7,817 nt of DNA, taken from the NCBI GenBank assembly GCA_021816545.1, contig JAKAXP010000109.1, positions 1-7,817 of the forward strand. The letters are read 5' to 3'. Each line of letters opens with the position of its first letter. Within the stretch, counting starts at the first letter, position 1. The notes under the pieces are model-generated. The model ran no database searches, was not told the origin of the DNA, and saw nothing but the letters and a program-made list of their open reading frames with translations. The stretch comes from Bacteroidota bacterium. Its GTDB lineage: Bacteria > Bacteroidota > Bacteroidia > Bacteroidales > VadinHA17. Made by a program: the position numbers and the translations under genes. Positions 1 through 6,167 of this stretch are shown piece by piece.

Positions 1-1
1 G

Positions 2-1402
2 TATTTCGGCCAGCTTGACAACTTCATGAAGCTGACAGCTCCCGGCGGAGATTTTGAGAATGAATATATGTATGCCGTTGGCCTTATAATGAAAGGGCTC
101 TATTACCAGATGTTTACCGAAACATTTGGTGAAATACCCTATTCAGAGGCCGGTGACCCTGACATCATTCTGCCAAAGTATGACACCCAGATAGAAATAT
201 ACAAGGGTATCATAGCCGACCTTAACGCCGCAATGACTACAATCGGATCTGCCACCAAGACCGGAGACGGGGTGAATGACCTTGGCAACAATGACCTGTA
301 CTGTGCAGGTGATCTCCAGAAATGGAAAAAACTTGCCAATACGCTCAAGCTCAGGATAGCCCTCAGGGCTTACGGTGCAACGGGAGATGACTTTGCCACC
401 GCGGCTGTTACCCAGTGTTTGGGTGCTCCTCTGCTTTCAACTCCCGGTGATAATGTCCTCATGACTAAGGACAATACAATCAGCAAGTGGAACAGTGATT
501 CCTACGCCGGTGCATGGCTCGATTTCGGCGGATACGGAAGCGGCGGGGGATGGACGGTAAGCAAGGTTATGATAGATAACCTGAGGAACTTCAACGATCC
601 AAGGCTTACTAAATTCGTCAAACCGGCTGCAGGAGGGACCTTTACCTTTACCAAACCCGCATCGGGCAGTGATGCAACGCTGTGGCCGAAGAGAGTAACC
701 TATCTGACAAACGTGCTGACGACGGCAGGAGCTGACTTTACAAAGACGGGAAACGAGAATACCGATAACTCCGTGACTTTCACAATGCCTGCCAATAAAA
801 ACTTTGTCGGGCAGCCGGTCAGGCTTAACGGCTTTGTCAAGCCTCTGATAAGGAGGGAGTTCTTCTGCACACCTACCGATTATTTTGTTGTGGCTAAGGG
901 AGCAACATCCAACCTGTACAAGGAAATTGTGCTTACAACCGCAGAAGCTTACTTCCTTCAGGCTGAAGCAATTGTGAGAGGCGTCCCGGGCGCCACTGGT
1001 GATGCCAACGCCCTGTTCCGCGAAGGGATCAACCAGTCGATGCTCATGTGGGGATGCGGCGCCGGTGATATAGCCACCTACCTCACCCAGCCTGTTGCAA
1101 GCATATCCACAGGGACAACAGCAGAGAAACTGGCGAAAATAGCAACCCAGCGGTGGATCAATTCCTACACCGAGGGCTTTGAAGGCTGGGCTGTTGTGCG
1201 GAAGCTGGCATATCCGGCAGAACTGGCTGCAGGTGTTTCTGATGCTGATATTTACGGGCTCGGTTCAATTAACGGAATCTATCCCGAACGGATGCAGTAC
1301 GGGACCGGTGCATACAGCAAGAACGGAGCAAACCTGAACATTGCTATAGGAAGACAGGGTGCTGACAGAATGGATACCAAACTCTGGTTTTCCAAACCCT
1401 GA
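2..1402 (+). CDS. SusD/RagB-like outer-membrane nutrient-binding lipoprotein, 5'-truncated (SusD-like_2 type)
   Basis: SusD-family proteins are surface lipoproteins that sit on a SusC-type TonB-dependent transporter and capture glycans, peptides or other nutrients. The reading frame is open from base 2, so the gene enters from the left; the first ATG at base 26 lies inside a conserved stretch and is not the real start. 466 residues are visible, and the missing part should hold the lipoprotein signal and first helices. Family features are the helical segment GLYYQMFTETFGEIPYSE (about 86-139), a KYDTQ..IY..I..DL helix, the late TPR-like helix with YFLQAEAIVRG (about 950-985), and the C-terminal ATQRWINSYTEGFEGW...RKLAYP signature (about 1141-1215), typical of the SusD-like_2 subgroup. 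The ligand cannot be read from sequence. A SusC gene is expected just upstream. The gene ends in TGA, followed by a strong terminator. Confidence 0.9.
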   Translation, partial: YFGQLDNFMKLTAPGGDFENEYMYAVGLIMKGLYYQMFTETFGEIPYSEAGDPDIILPKYDTQIEIYKGIIADLNAAMTTIGSATKTGDGVNDLGNNDLYCAGDLQKWKKLANTLKLRIALRAYGATGDDFATAAVTQCLGAPLLSTPGDNVLMTKDNTISKWNSDSYAGAWLDFGGYGSGGGWTVSKVMIDNLRNFNDPRLTKFVKPAAGGTFTFTKPASGSDATLWPKRVTYLTNVLTTAGADFTKTGNENTDNSVTFTMPANKNFVGQPVRLNGFVKPLIRREFFCTPTDYFVVAKGATSNLYKEIVLTTAEAYFLQAEAIVRGVPGATGDANALFREGINQSMLMWGCGAGDIATYLTQPVASISTGTTAEKLAKIATQRWINSYTEGFEGWAVVRKLAYPAELAAGVSDADIYGLGSINGIYPERMQYGTGAYSKNGANLNIAIGRQGADRMDTKLWFSKP

Positions 1403-1421
1403 TCATGCATTACTTAACATG

Positions 1422-1455
1422 AGAGCCCCTGCACCAAGTGGGGGCTCTTTTTTTT
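1422..1455 (+). terminator. Rho-independent terminator of the SusD-like gene
   Basis: An 8-bp stem, AGAGCCCC (1422-1429) with GGGGCTCT (1441-1448), has an 11-nt loop and runs directly into eight T residues (1448-1455). It starts 19 bases after the SusD-like stop. Read on the minus strand the hairpin is not followed by a T run, so it should act mainly on the plus strand. The convergent ChaN-like gene ends at 1457, two bases beyond the T run. Confidence 0.9.
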
Positions 1456-1456
1456 G

Positions 1457-2332
1457 TCAATAGGTCCTCGTCATTGAAGAGGGGATTGCCACAATGAAAT
1501 CGGCCAAACCCTTGTTTTCCTGGCTCATGTCATCAATGCTATCCTGAAGTACAGTGGTGATTGTGGCGATTTTTATCCCCGGCCTGTAAAGCCTCAGGTA
1601 ATGAACAATACCCAGATAGTTGTCAGAGTGATATGAACCGTTGTAGTGGATCAGGATGTTTCCCGCCGGGAGGTTTTCAGAAATAAAATAGGCCATTGTT
1701 GCATCCTTGATAGCCTGGGCTTTTGGGAAGTTGGGATTTGGCTTGCCTCCCATTCCCGGCATGCCGTGCATTGACATCATATCCTTGTAGCACTTCAGTT
1801 CAGGATCATATGAAACCGGAAGGGGAGCAAGGTATCTCTTAGCCTCGGCTGACAGTGAGTCGAGCTCTTCAAATCCGCCCCTTGATACAATTGAGGCATA
1901 ACGTCGCGGTACGTTTGTGGCAATAAATGGCAGGCTGTTGTTTCTGGCAAACTCCACAAGGGGTTTGTAATCTGTCTTGTAGTTCTTCCACAGTTTTGCT
2001 TCTGCCTCAAACTTGTCGGCCTCGTACTCTGATCCAAGGTATTCATCCAGCAGCAGCTGATTGTCGGCCTCAAACATTTCTGCTCCCAGGATAAGCCTGG
2101 CACCTGCAATTTTATGCAGATCCGCAGTAATCTCATATTCAAGCCAGTGGGCGATAGGGTTATCATGCAGTTCACCAAAGAAGACTACGTCAGCTGTGCT
2201 GATGGCTTCAATCATTTTCTGGTACTTTACCTCCTTGCCCTCTGAATCGTACAGTTTGTATGCCGGCTTGTCAGCCTTGAATGAAAGAGTCAGAAGCGCA
2301 ATTAAGACAATCGCGATGGTGTTAATCTTCAT
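1457..2332 (-). CDS. ChaN-like exported protein (haem-binding uptake / TIKI superfamily)
   Basis: The protein has 291 residues from the ATG at 2332. A TTG eight codons upstream is possible, but the ATG gives a compact signal peptide (MKINTIAIVLIALLTLSF), so I prefer it. The fold call rests on FFGELHDNPIAHWLEYEI (about residues 51-68), with the conserved G-E-x-H at 53-56 and His62, then GAEMFE (about 83-88), NVPRRYA (140-146), a QAIKDATMA helix (about 206-214) and HYNGSYHSDNYLGI (about 229-242). These match the ChaN/Cofac_haem_bdg family, related to TIKI and TraB proteins. Campylobacter ChaN is a haem-binding surface lipoprotein; whether this one binds haem is inference. No lipobox cysteine is visible, so it is probably periplasmic or membrane-anchored. 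A Met/His-rich segment (residues 185-194) precedes the QAIKD helix. It is divergent from the aminopeptidase, with 111 bases between starts. Confidence 0.85.
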   Translation of the reverse strand: MKINTIAIVLIALLTLSFKADKPAYKLYDSEGKEVKYQKMIEAISTADVVFFGELHDNPIAHWLEYEITADLHKIAGARLILGAEMFEADNQLLLDEYLGSEYEADKFEAEAKLWKNYKTDYKPLVEFARNNSLPFIATNVPRRYASIVSRGGFEELDSLSAEAKRYLAPLPVSYDPELKCYKDMMSMHGMPGMGGKPNPNFPKAQAIKDATMAYFISENLPAGNILIHYNGSYHSDNYLGIVHYLRLYRPGIKIATITTVLQDSIDDMSQENKGLADFIVAIPSSMTRTY

Positions 2333-2353
2333 AACAGTCGGGTTTTCCGGGTT

Positions 2354-2387
2354 CAATTATTAAGGAATATTAGCAATTGAAGGCAAA
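2354..2387 (-). promoter_or_regulatory. Possible weak promoter of the ChaN-like gene
   Basis: On the minus strand a perfect -33 TTTG (complement of CAAA at 2384-2387) lies 22 bases before a degenerate -7 candidate (complement of CAATTATT, 2354-2361), which is 21 bases upstream of the ATG. The -7 matches only four of the six fixed positions of TAnnTTTG, so this is tentative. Confidence 0.25.
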
Positions 2388-2417
2388 TTAAACGATTATT
2401 TCCAATCTGATTTGGAA

Positions 2418-2425
2418 TATCTTTG
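2418..2425 (+). promoter_or_regulatory. Bacteroidota -7 promoter element of the aminopeptidase gene
   Basis: TATCTTTG is an exact match to the Bacteroidota -7 consensus TAnnTTTG and ends 18 bases before the ATG at 2444. No clear -33 TTG is found 19-21 bases upstream, so strength is uncertain. Transcription from here would give a leader of roughly ten bases. It also argues against the in-frame TTG at 2423, which lies inside the element. Confidence 0.45.
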
Positions 2426-2443
2426 GGATATAACAAAAGTTCA

Positions 2444-3925
2444 ATGAAAAGGTTAATTATTTTCCTGGTGATTATTATTGTGGCGGGGGCATGCGGCAGT
2501 CACACAAAAAGGAATGCTTCATCCGTGACGGCACCGGATACTGCCGATCTTCTGATGAGCGGTGATCTTCAGAAAGTCTTTGTGCAGCGCAGGAACGCAA
2601 TCCTCGATACAATAGGTGAAGGCTTGCTGATACTGAGGTCAGATTACGGCTTTGACGGAGGGCGCCATGAGTACAGGGCAGCAAGTAACTTCTGGTACCT
2701 CACCGGCTATGCACAGCCCGGAACCATCATGACCCTTTCAGGCAGTTCAGACAGGCCATATACTCTTTATTCATGGGAGAGAAGCATACGTGACATAATC
2801 TATTCGGGTAATCTCCCTGACCCGGGTGAACTGACAAGGAACTGGGCTCCTGACACTGTCCTGAGTATCCGTGAGGCAGACCTGATCCTTGCTGAAGCGG
2901 CACGTGCAGGCAGAAGCATTTTTGTTGATTTTCGTGACCAGGTATTAAAAAACGGGGTTCTTGAAATTTTAAAGCAGGAGAAGGCTTCCGGGGAAATGAT
3001 AAAAGACATTGGCCCGTCATTGTCAGAAATGCGCGTTCGCAAGGATGATTATGAGGTGAAGATGCTTCAGAAGGCTGTGGATATAACCGGTACGGGCATC
3101 CGCGAGGTGCTCGGAGCCTGCCGACCGGGGATGTATGAATTTGAGATTGAAGCATTGCTGGAGTATGTCTGGCGCAGGAGCGGTTCTTCGATGCCCGGGT
3201 TTGAATCCATTGTCGGATCAGGAGAAAATGCCGTCACTCTGCATTATTCGGCGAACAGCAGGAAGATGGAGGATGGAGACCTGCTGCTGATGGATCTTGG
3301 TGCGGAATACGGATACTATACCGCGGACATTACGCGCACAATCCCTGTAAATGGTAAGTTTACAAGGGAACAGAGGGAAATTTATGACCTGGTCCTGCGG
3401 GCACAGAAAGCTGCCATTGGGGAGATGAAACCAGGTGCGGGCATGACAGCCGCACACAGGATGGCAACAAACATTATAATGAACGGTTTGTATGAACTTG
3501 GTCTGGTTACTGATACGGATTGCCAGTGGCAGCGCAAGTTTTATACAATTTATCACATATGCCATTTTCTGGGCCTTGATGTCCATGATACCGGCAGCCA
3601 GGGTATACCGTTTTCGGTGATTCGGACTTATCTGACTTCAGATACTGTTGTGGGCAGACCTCTTGAGGAGGGTATGGTTCTTACGGTGGAACCGGGAATA
3701 TACCTTCGCGCCAGCGGCCTTGAACAGCTTGAGATGTTGTATGGCAGCGAAGCGGGGGAAGGAGAGATAAAAGAATTCATTGAGAAGGTAGGGCCGGTAT
3801 ACGAAAAGTACAAAAATATCGGTGTAAGGATTGAGGATGATGTTCTGATAACAGAAAACGGCAATATTGTTCTTTCTGCAGCTATCCCCAAAGAACCGGA
3901 CGAAATTGAAAAGCTGATGAAATAA
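2444..3925 (+). CDS. Xaa-Pro aminopeptidase (aminopeptidase P, M24B), probable lipoprotein
   Basis: Aminopeptidase P removes the N-terminal residue from peptides whose second residue is proline, using a dimetal (usually Mn) centre. The protein has 493 residues from the ATG at 2444. Residues 1-17 form a hydrophobic signal ending VAGAC, a plausible though imperfect lipobox (Ala at -3) with Cys17, suggesting an envelope lipoprotein. An AMP_N-type domain follows (about 42-170), including NFWYLTGYAQPG. The M24 pita-bread domain covers about 196-485 and keeps all five ligands: Asp284 and Asp295 (MDLG, ADITRT; spacing 11), His374 (CHFLGLDVH), Glu416 (TVEPGIY) and Glu464 (RIEDD). The gaps His374-Glu416 and Glu416-Glu464 are longer than in E. 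coli PepP, by roughly 13 and 25 residues. It is a single gene, with a -7 element upstream and a terminator downstream. The likely role is periplasmic peptide trimming. Confidence 0.93.
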   Translation: MKRLIIFLVIIIVAGACGSHTKRNASSVTAPDTADLLMSGDLQKVFVQRRNAILDTIGEGLLILRSDYGFDGGRHEYRAASNFWYLTGYAQPGTIMTLSGSSDRPYTLYSWERSIRDIIYSGNLPDPGELTRNWAPDTVLSIREADLILAEAARAGRSIFVDFRDQVLKNGVLEILKQEKASGEMIKDIGPSLSEMRVRKDDYEVKMLQKAVDITGTGIREVLGACRPGMYEFEIEALLEYVWRRSGSSMPGFESIVGSGENAVTLHYSANSRKMEDGDLLLMDLGAEYGYYTADITRTIPVNGKFTREQREIYDLVLRAQKAAIGEMKPGAGMTAAHRMATNIIMNGLYELGLVTDTDCQWQRKFYTIYHICHFLGLDVHDTGSQGIPFSVIRTYLTSDTVVGRPLEEGMVLTVEPGIYLRASGLEQLEMLYGSEAGEGEIKEFIEKVGPVYEKYKNIGVRIEDDVLITENGNIVLSAAIPKEPDEIEKLMK

Positions 3926-3960
3926 AATAATCCCGGGATCTGCTGATGATTACTATAAAC

Positions 3961-4012
3961 AGACCGCCAGGCTCCAACTTTTTTTGGCAGCCTGAGGTCT
4001 GATTTATTTTTT
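3961..4012. terminator. Terminator between convergent genes, probably bidirectional
   Basis: AGACC (3961-3965) pairs with GGTCT (3996-4000), and CAGGCT (3968-3973) with AGCCTG (3989-3994); CC/GG can extend the top (3974-3975 with 3986-3987). On the plus strand the hairpin is followed by the T-rich tract at 4003-4012 and sits 35 bases after the aminopeptidase stop. On the minus strand it starts a few bases after the ankyrin gene stop and is followed by the weaker GTTTATAGTAAT. Confidence 0.7.
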
Positions 4013-4951
4013 GCTCCAGGCAGTCAGCACTGCCCTGACATTGTAATCCTTGGTATAATAGAAAGCAGTTCTACCATCCTTATCAGCCGTCAGGGGATCT
4101 GATCCCCTCTCCAGAAGCATAGTGACTATCCCGCTGTGTCCTCTCGAGGCTGCTGCAAACAGGGCAGTGGCACCGGTATTTGTCTTCAGGTCCACAAGTG
4201 CCCCTTTATCCAGGAGCAGTTGCACTTCATCCCTTTGACCTATAAGTGAAGCCAGAATGAGTGCGGTGTTGCCGTTAATAGTCTGTATGTTTGCATCTGC
4301 TCCGTTTTCAAGCAGGATGCGAACCACCTCGCCATTACCCTCCTGGGCCGCCAGGATAAGCGCTGTTGACCCGTTATGATCCCTGATATCCGGGTCAGCT
4401 CCCTTTGCCACAAGGATTTTCACGATATCCGGGTTCCCGTTCTGGGAAGCCATGATCAGGGCCGTTGACCCATGACTGTCCTGCAGGTCAGTGGCAGCAC
4501 CCCTGTCAGTCAGTAGCGTGACTATCTCCGTATATCCGAACTGCGAGGCTGCAATAAGCGGTGTTGCCCCGTTGTCAGAAGGGAGGTCCGTTGCAGCTCC
4601 CTTCTCAAGCAGAAGACTGACAACCTCGGTGTGACCGTTCTGCGAGGCTACGTACAGTGCGGTAGTGCCATTGGCAGACTTCAGATTGCATGCGGCACCC
4701 CTGTCAAGCAGGGCCCGGCATACATCTTTCGCGCCTGTCTCTGCCGAGCACATCAGCAAGGTGGCTCCGGATTTGTCCGAAAAATCCGGGTTATCAACAG
4801 TCTTTGCCAGATCGGTGGCATGCCTGAAATCCCTTTTGGCAAGAGCTTCAAGGAGTTTTTTCGGTGAATTGTCTGACTGTGCAAACACCACCACTGGTGT
4901 GATGAGAAATGAAAAAACGGCACAGGAAACCACGAAAATGAATGATTTCAT
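4004..4951 (-). CDS. Exported ankyrin-repeat protein
   Basis: The protein has 315 residues. It begins with a signal peptide (residues 1-24, cleavage likely at VFA|Q), then a helical N-cap (about 30-57), and then ankyrin repeats with an exact 33-residue period starting at residues 61, 94, 127, 160, 193, 226, 259 and 292. The first seven are complete, with the (N/D)G-x-TAL-x-x-A-S-x-x-G and LL-x-x-GA-x-x-x signatures; the eighth is a short C-terminal cap ending at the stop. Ankyrin repeats are protein-binding scaffolds; no catalytic domain is present, so the role is presumably binding a partner in the periplasm or at the surface. The partner is unknown. The ATG is preceded by no Shine-Dalgarno sequence. 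It is divergent from the small exported protein at 5141 (189 bases between starts) and convergent with the aminopeptidase. No clear TAnnTTTG lies upstream; the nearest, TATTTTTA (complement of 4975-4982), has one mismatch. Confidence 0.9.
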   Translation of the reverse strand: MKSFIFVVSCAVFSFLITPVVVFAQSDNSPKKLLEALAKRDFRHATDLAKTVDNPDFSDKSGATLLMCSAETGAKDVCRALLDRGAACNLKSANGTTALYVASQNGHTEVVSLLLEKGAATDLPSDNGATPLIAASQFGYTEIVTLLTDRGAATDLQDSHGSTALIMASQNGNPDIVKILVAKGADPDIRDHNGSTALILAAQEGNGEVVRILLENGADANIQTINGNTALILASLIGQRDEVQLLLDKGALVDLKTNTGATALFAAASRGHSGIVTMLLERGSDPLTADKDGRTAFYYTKDYNVRAVLTAWSKK

Positions 4952-5013
4952 AGGGAGCGGATATTAACTGAAAATAAAAATAGCAGGACTGAGCCTTTTA
5001 ATAATGCACTTTT

Positions 5014-5048
5014 TGACCTTCTGCCCCAGCATGTTGACAGACAGGTCA
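5014..5048. promoter_or_regulatory. Inverted repeat in a divergent intergenic region
   Basis: TGACCT (5014-5019) is the exact inverse of AGGTCA (5043-5048); inside, CTG (5021-5023) can pair with CAG (5038-5040), leaving a 14-nt loop. It lies between the divergent ankyrin gene and the gene at 5141. It could be an operator-like site or an RNA stem-loop; on the plus strand it is followed by a T-rich run (TTTTCGTTGGTTTTG). The sequence alone cannot decide. Confidence 0.3.
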
Positions 5049-5140
5049 TTTTCGTTGGTTTTGTTTAATCATGAACAGAACAAAATCTCTTTTCATCCGT
5101 ATAATCGGGTAAGTCAAAATATGTAACGAATTCCTGTAGC

Positions 5141-5530
5141 ATGAAAAAGACATTTCTGCTGCTTCTGTTTTTGCTGGTGGGTATTGGTGCCTTTTCGCAG
5201 ACTTATAAGAGCCGGTCAGCAACCATCAGGAGGGGTGGCTTTGAGATAGACCGGACAGAGCGGTCTATAATAATAAGCGAAAGGGAAATTGTGATCACCA
5301 ACTATCTCAATGGCAACACCCAACCGCTGCATCTCGACGTTTATCTTACGGAAGATAAGGATGACCGCTTCGACGGCGTTTGCAGGTACTATTATTGCAC
5401 CGCCGGCAATGACGGCAAGCTGAGTCCCTGCAAAAAAATAGTAGTGATCAGGAAACCTTATTCAATCACCCTGGAACTGTACCTCTCTGACGACAATAAG
5501 TATGTCCATGACCTTGAAATAAATGGTTAG
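5141..5530 (+). CDS. Small exported protein of unknown function
   Basis: The protein has 129 residues. I do not recognise a family. An N-terminal signal peptide is clear: MKKTFLLLLFLLVGIGAFSQ, with likely cleavage after Ser19 or Gln20, leaving a mature chain of about 110 residues. The mature part alternates charged and hydrophobic residues (RSIIISEREIVITNYL, KKIVVIRKPYSITLELYL), which suggests a small beta-rich fold. It has three cysteines (81, 86, 97), two in CRYYYC, so at most one intramolecular disulphide plus a free thiol. It is probably periplasmic or secreted. The next gene starts 21 bases after its stop on the same strand, so co-transcription is possible. No convincing TAnnTTTG was found before the ATG. 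Confidence 0.75.
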   Translation: MKKTFLLLLFLLVGIGAFSQTYKSRSATIRRGGFEIDRTERSIIISEREIVITNYLNGNTQPLHLDVYLTEDKDDRFDGVCRYYYCTAGNDGKLSPCKKIVVIRKPYSITLELYLSDDNKYVHDLEING

Positions 5531-5535
5531 CTTTG
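5528..5535 (+). promoter_or_regulatory. Bacteroidota -7 element before the Cys-rich exported protein
   Basis: TAGCTTTG matches TAnnTTTG exactly, overlaps the stop codon of the preceding gene and ends 16 bases before the ATG at 5552, the same geometry as the other candidates here. There is no TTG at -33; the nearest, at 5514-5516, is only 11 bases away. It may give the second gene its own transcript. Confidence 0.35.
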
Positions 5536-5551
5536 TATTTATTTCATTGAA

Positions 5552-6103
5552 ATGGACAGAAAGGTTTTTTTAAGGAAGGCATGCATTGCCGGCGTGTGCG
5601 GATGCGGGTTCGGTACTCTTGCCCTGCAGGGCGGAAATGAAACTCAGGCTGAGCAGGAGACCGTAAATCAGGTAGCCCGGCAATGGCTCGTCAGGTTGCT
5701 GGATAATCTTGACAGGAACATTGATGCAGGTGACTTGAGGCAAATTGTTAAAATGTCAGCCGGTGTCCATTATGACCATCTGAAAATGGATGACCTGCTG
5801 GCAGGATATACAGGCCGGATGAAGGATTTTATCGGGTTCCTCGAGAAAGAATGGGGCTGGAAAATAGACTATAATGAATCAACCGGTGTCCTTCTTGCGG
5901 ATGAAAACAAGACCTGGTGCGTCTGTCCGGTCCTTAAGGGTACCGCCCCGACTGAATCACCTGTTATATGTTACTGTTCAGAAGGATTTGCAGAAAGAAT
6001 GTTCTCCAGGGTTGCCGGGACGGCAGTTACCGCCTCAGTTGTCTCCTCGGTCAGACGCGGAGATAAAACCTGTATTTACAGGGTAGAAATTCCGTCAGTT
6101 TAG
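5552..6103 (+). CDS. Exported Cys-rich protein of unknown function with paired CxC motifs
   Basis: The protein has 183 residues. The N-terminus, RKVFLRK followed by a short hydrophobic stretch with three cysteines (11, 16, 18), resembles a Tat-type leader in RK form; Cys16 or Cys18 could instead be lipid anchors. Residues 40-105 look helical (DDLLAGYTGRMKDFIGFLEKEWGW). The C-terminal part carries ENKTWCVCPVL (Cys123, Cys125), SPVICYCSEGF (Cys140, Cys142) and SSVRRGDKTCIYRVEI (Cys174). The CxC / CYCS / GD-x-x-C-x-x-x-x-I order recalls small Bacteroidota proteins annotated as DUF6144 or as relatives of the ATC-hydrolase (L-2-amino-thiazoline-4-carboxylate hydrolase) fold; that link is from memory and unproven. 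Five cysteines in 52 residues suggest metal binding or redox chemistry. It lies 21 bases after another small exported protein and is convergent with the TerC gene. Confidence 0.78.
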   Translation: MDRKVFLRKACIAGVCGCGFGTLALQGGNETQAEQETVNQVARQWLVRLLDNLDRNIDAGDLRQIVKMSAGVHYDHLKMDDLLAGYTGRMKDFIGFLEKEWGWKIDYNESTGVLLADENKTWCVCPVLKGTAPTESPVICYCSEGFAERMFSRVAGTAVTASVVSSVRRGDKTCIYRVEIPSV

Positions 6104-6111
6104 CAGATGCC

Positions 6112-6160
6112 AGGAAAGAATCAGTACCTGTATTAAATCTCCCTTTCCTTATGGTGTTTT
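6112..6160. terminator. Possible weak terminator between convergent genes
   Basis: AGGAAAG (6112-6118) can pair with CTTTCCT (6143-6149), a 7-bp stem with a 24-nt loop, followed on the plus strand by ATGGTGTTTTTG. The loop is long and the T run is displaced, so this is a modest candidate; it lies in the 64-base gap between the two convergent stops. Confidence 0.3.
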
Positions 6161-6167
6161 TGTGAAT

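Noticed and set aside
2333..2356. TTG start for the ChaN-like protein eight codons upstream of the chosen ATG.
   Set aside because: The extra residues (MNPENPTV) would precede the signal peptide; the ATG gives a normal signal sequence. Likewise the TTG at 2423 for the aminopeptidase lies inside its -7 element.
2727..3586. Minus-strand open frames of 122-142 residues inside the aminopeptidase gene.
   Set aside because: They lie antisense to a well-supported enzyme, show no family motifs, and have compositions expected from the complement of a coding strand.
5033..5107. TTGACA (5034-5039) and TATAAT-like (5100-5105) sequences, considered as a classical sigma-70 promoter.
   Set aside because: Spacing is about 60 bases, far from 17, and Bacteroidota primary sigma factors use the TTTG/TAnnTTTG consensus.
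6068..6084. Small palindrome ACCTGTATTTACAGGGT near the end of the Cys-rich gene, considered as a terminator or operator.
   Set aside because: It is inside the coding sequence, has only about a 5-bp stem and is not followed by a T run.
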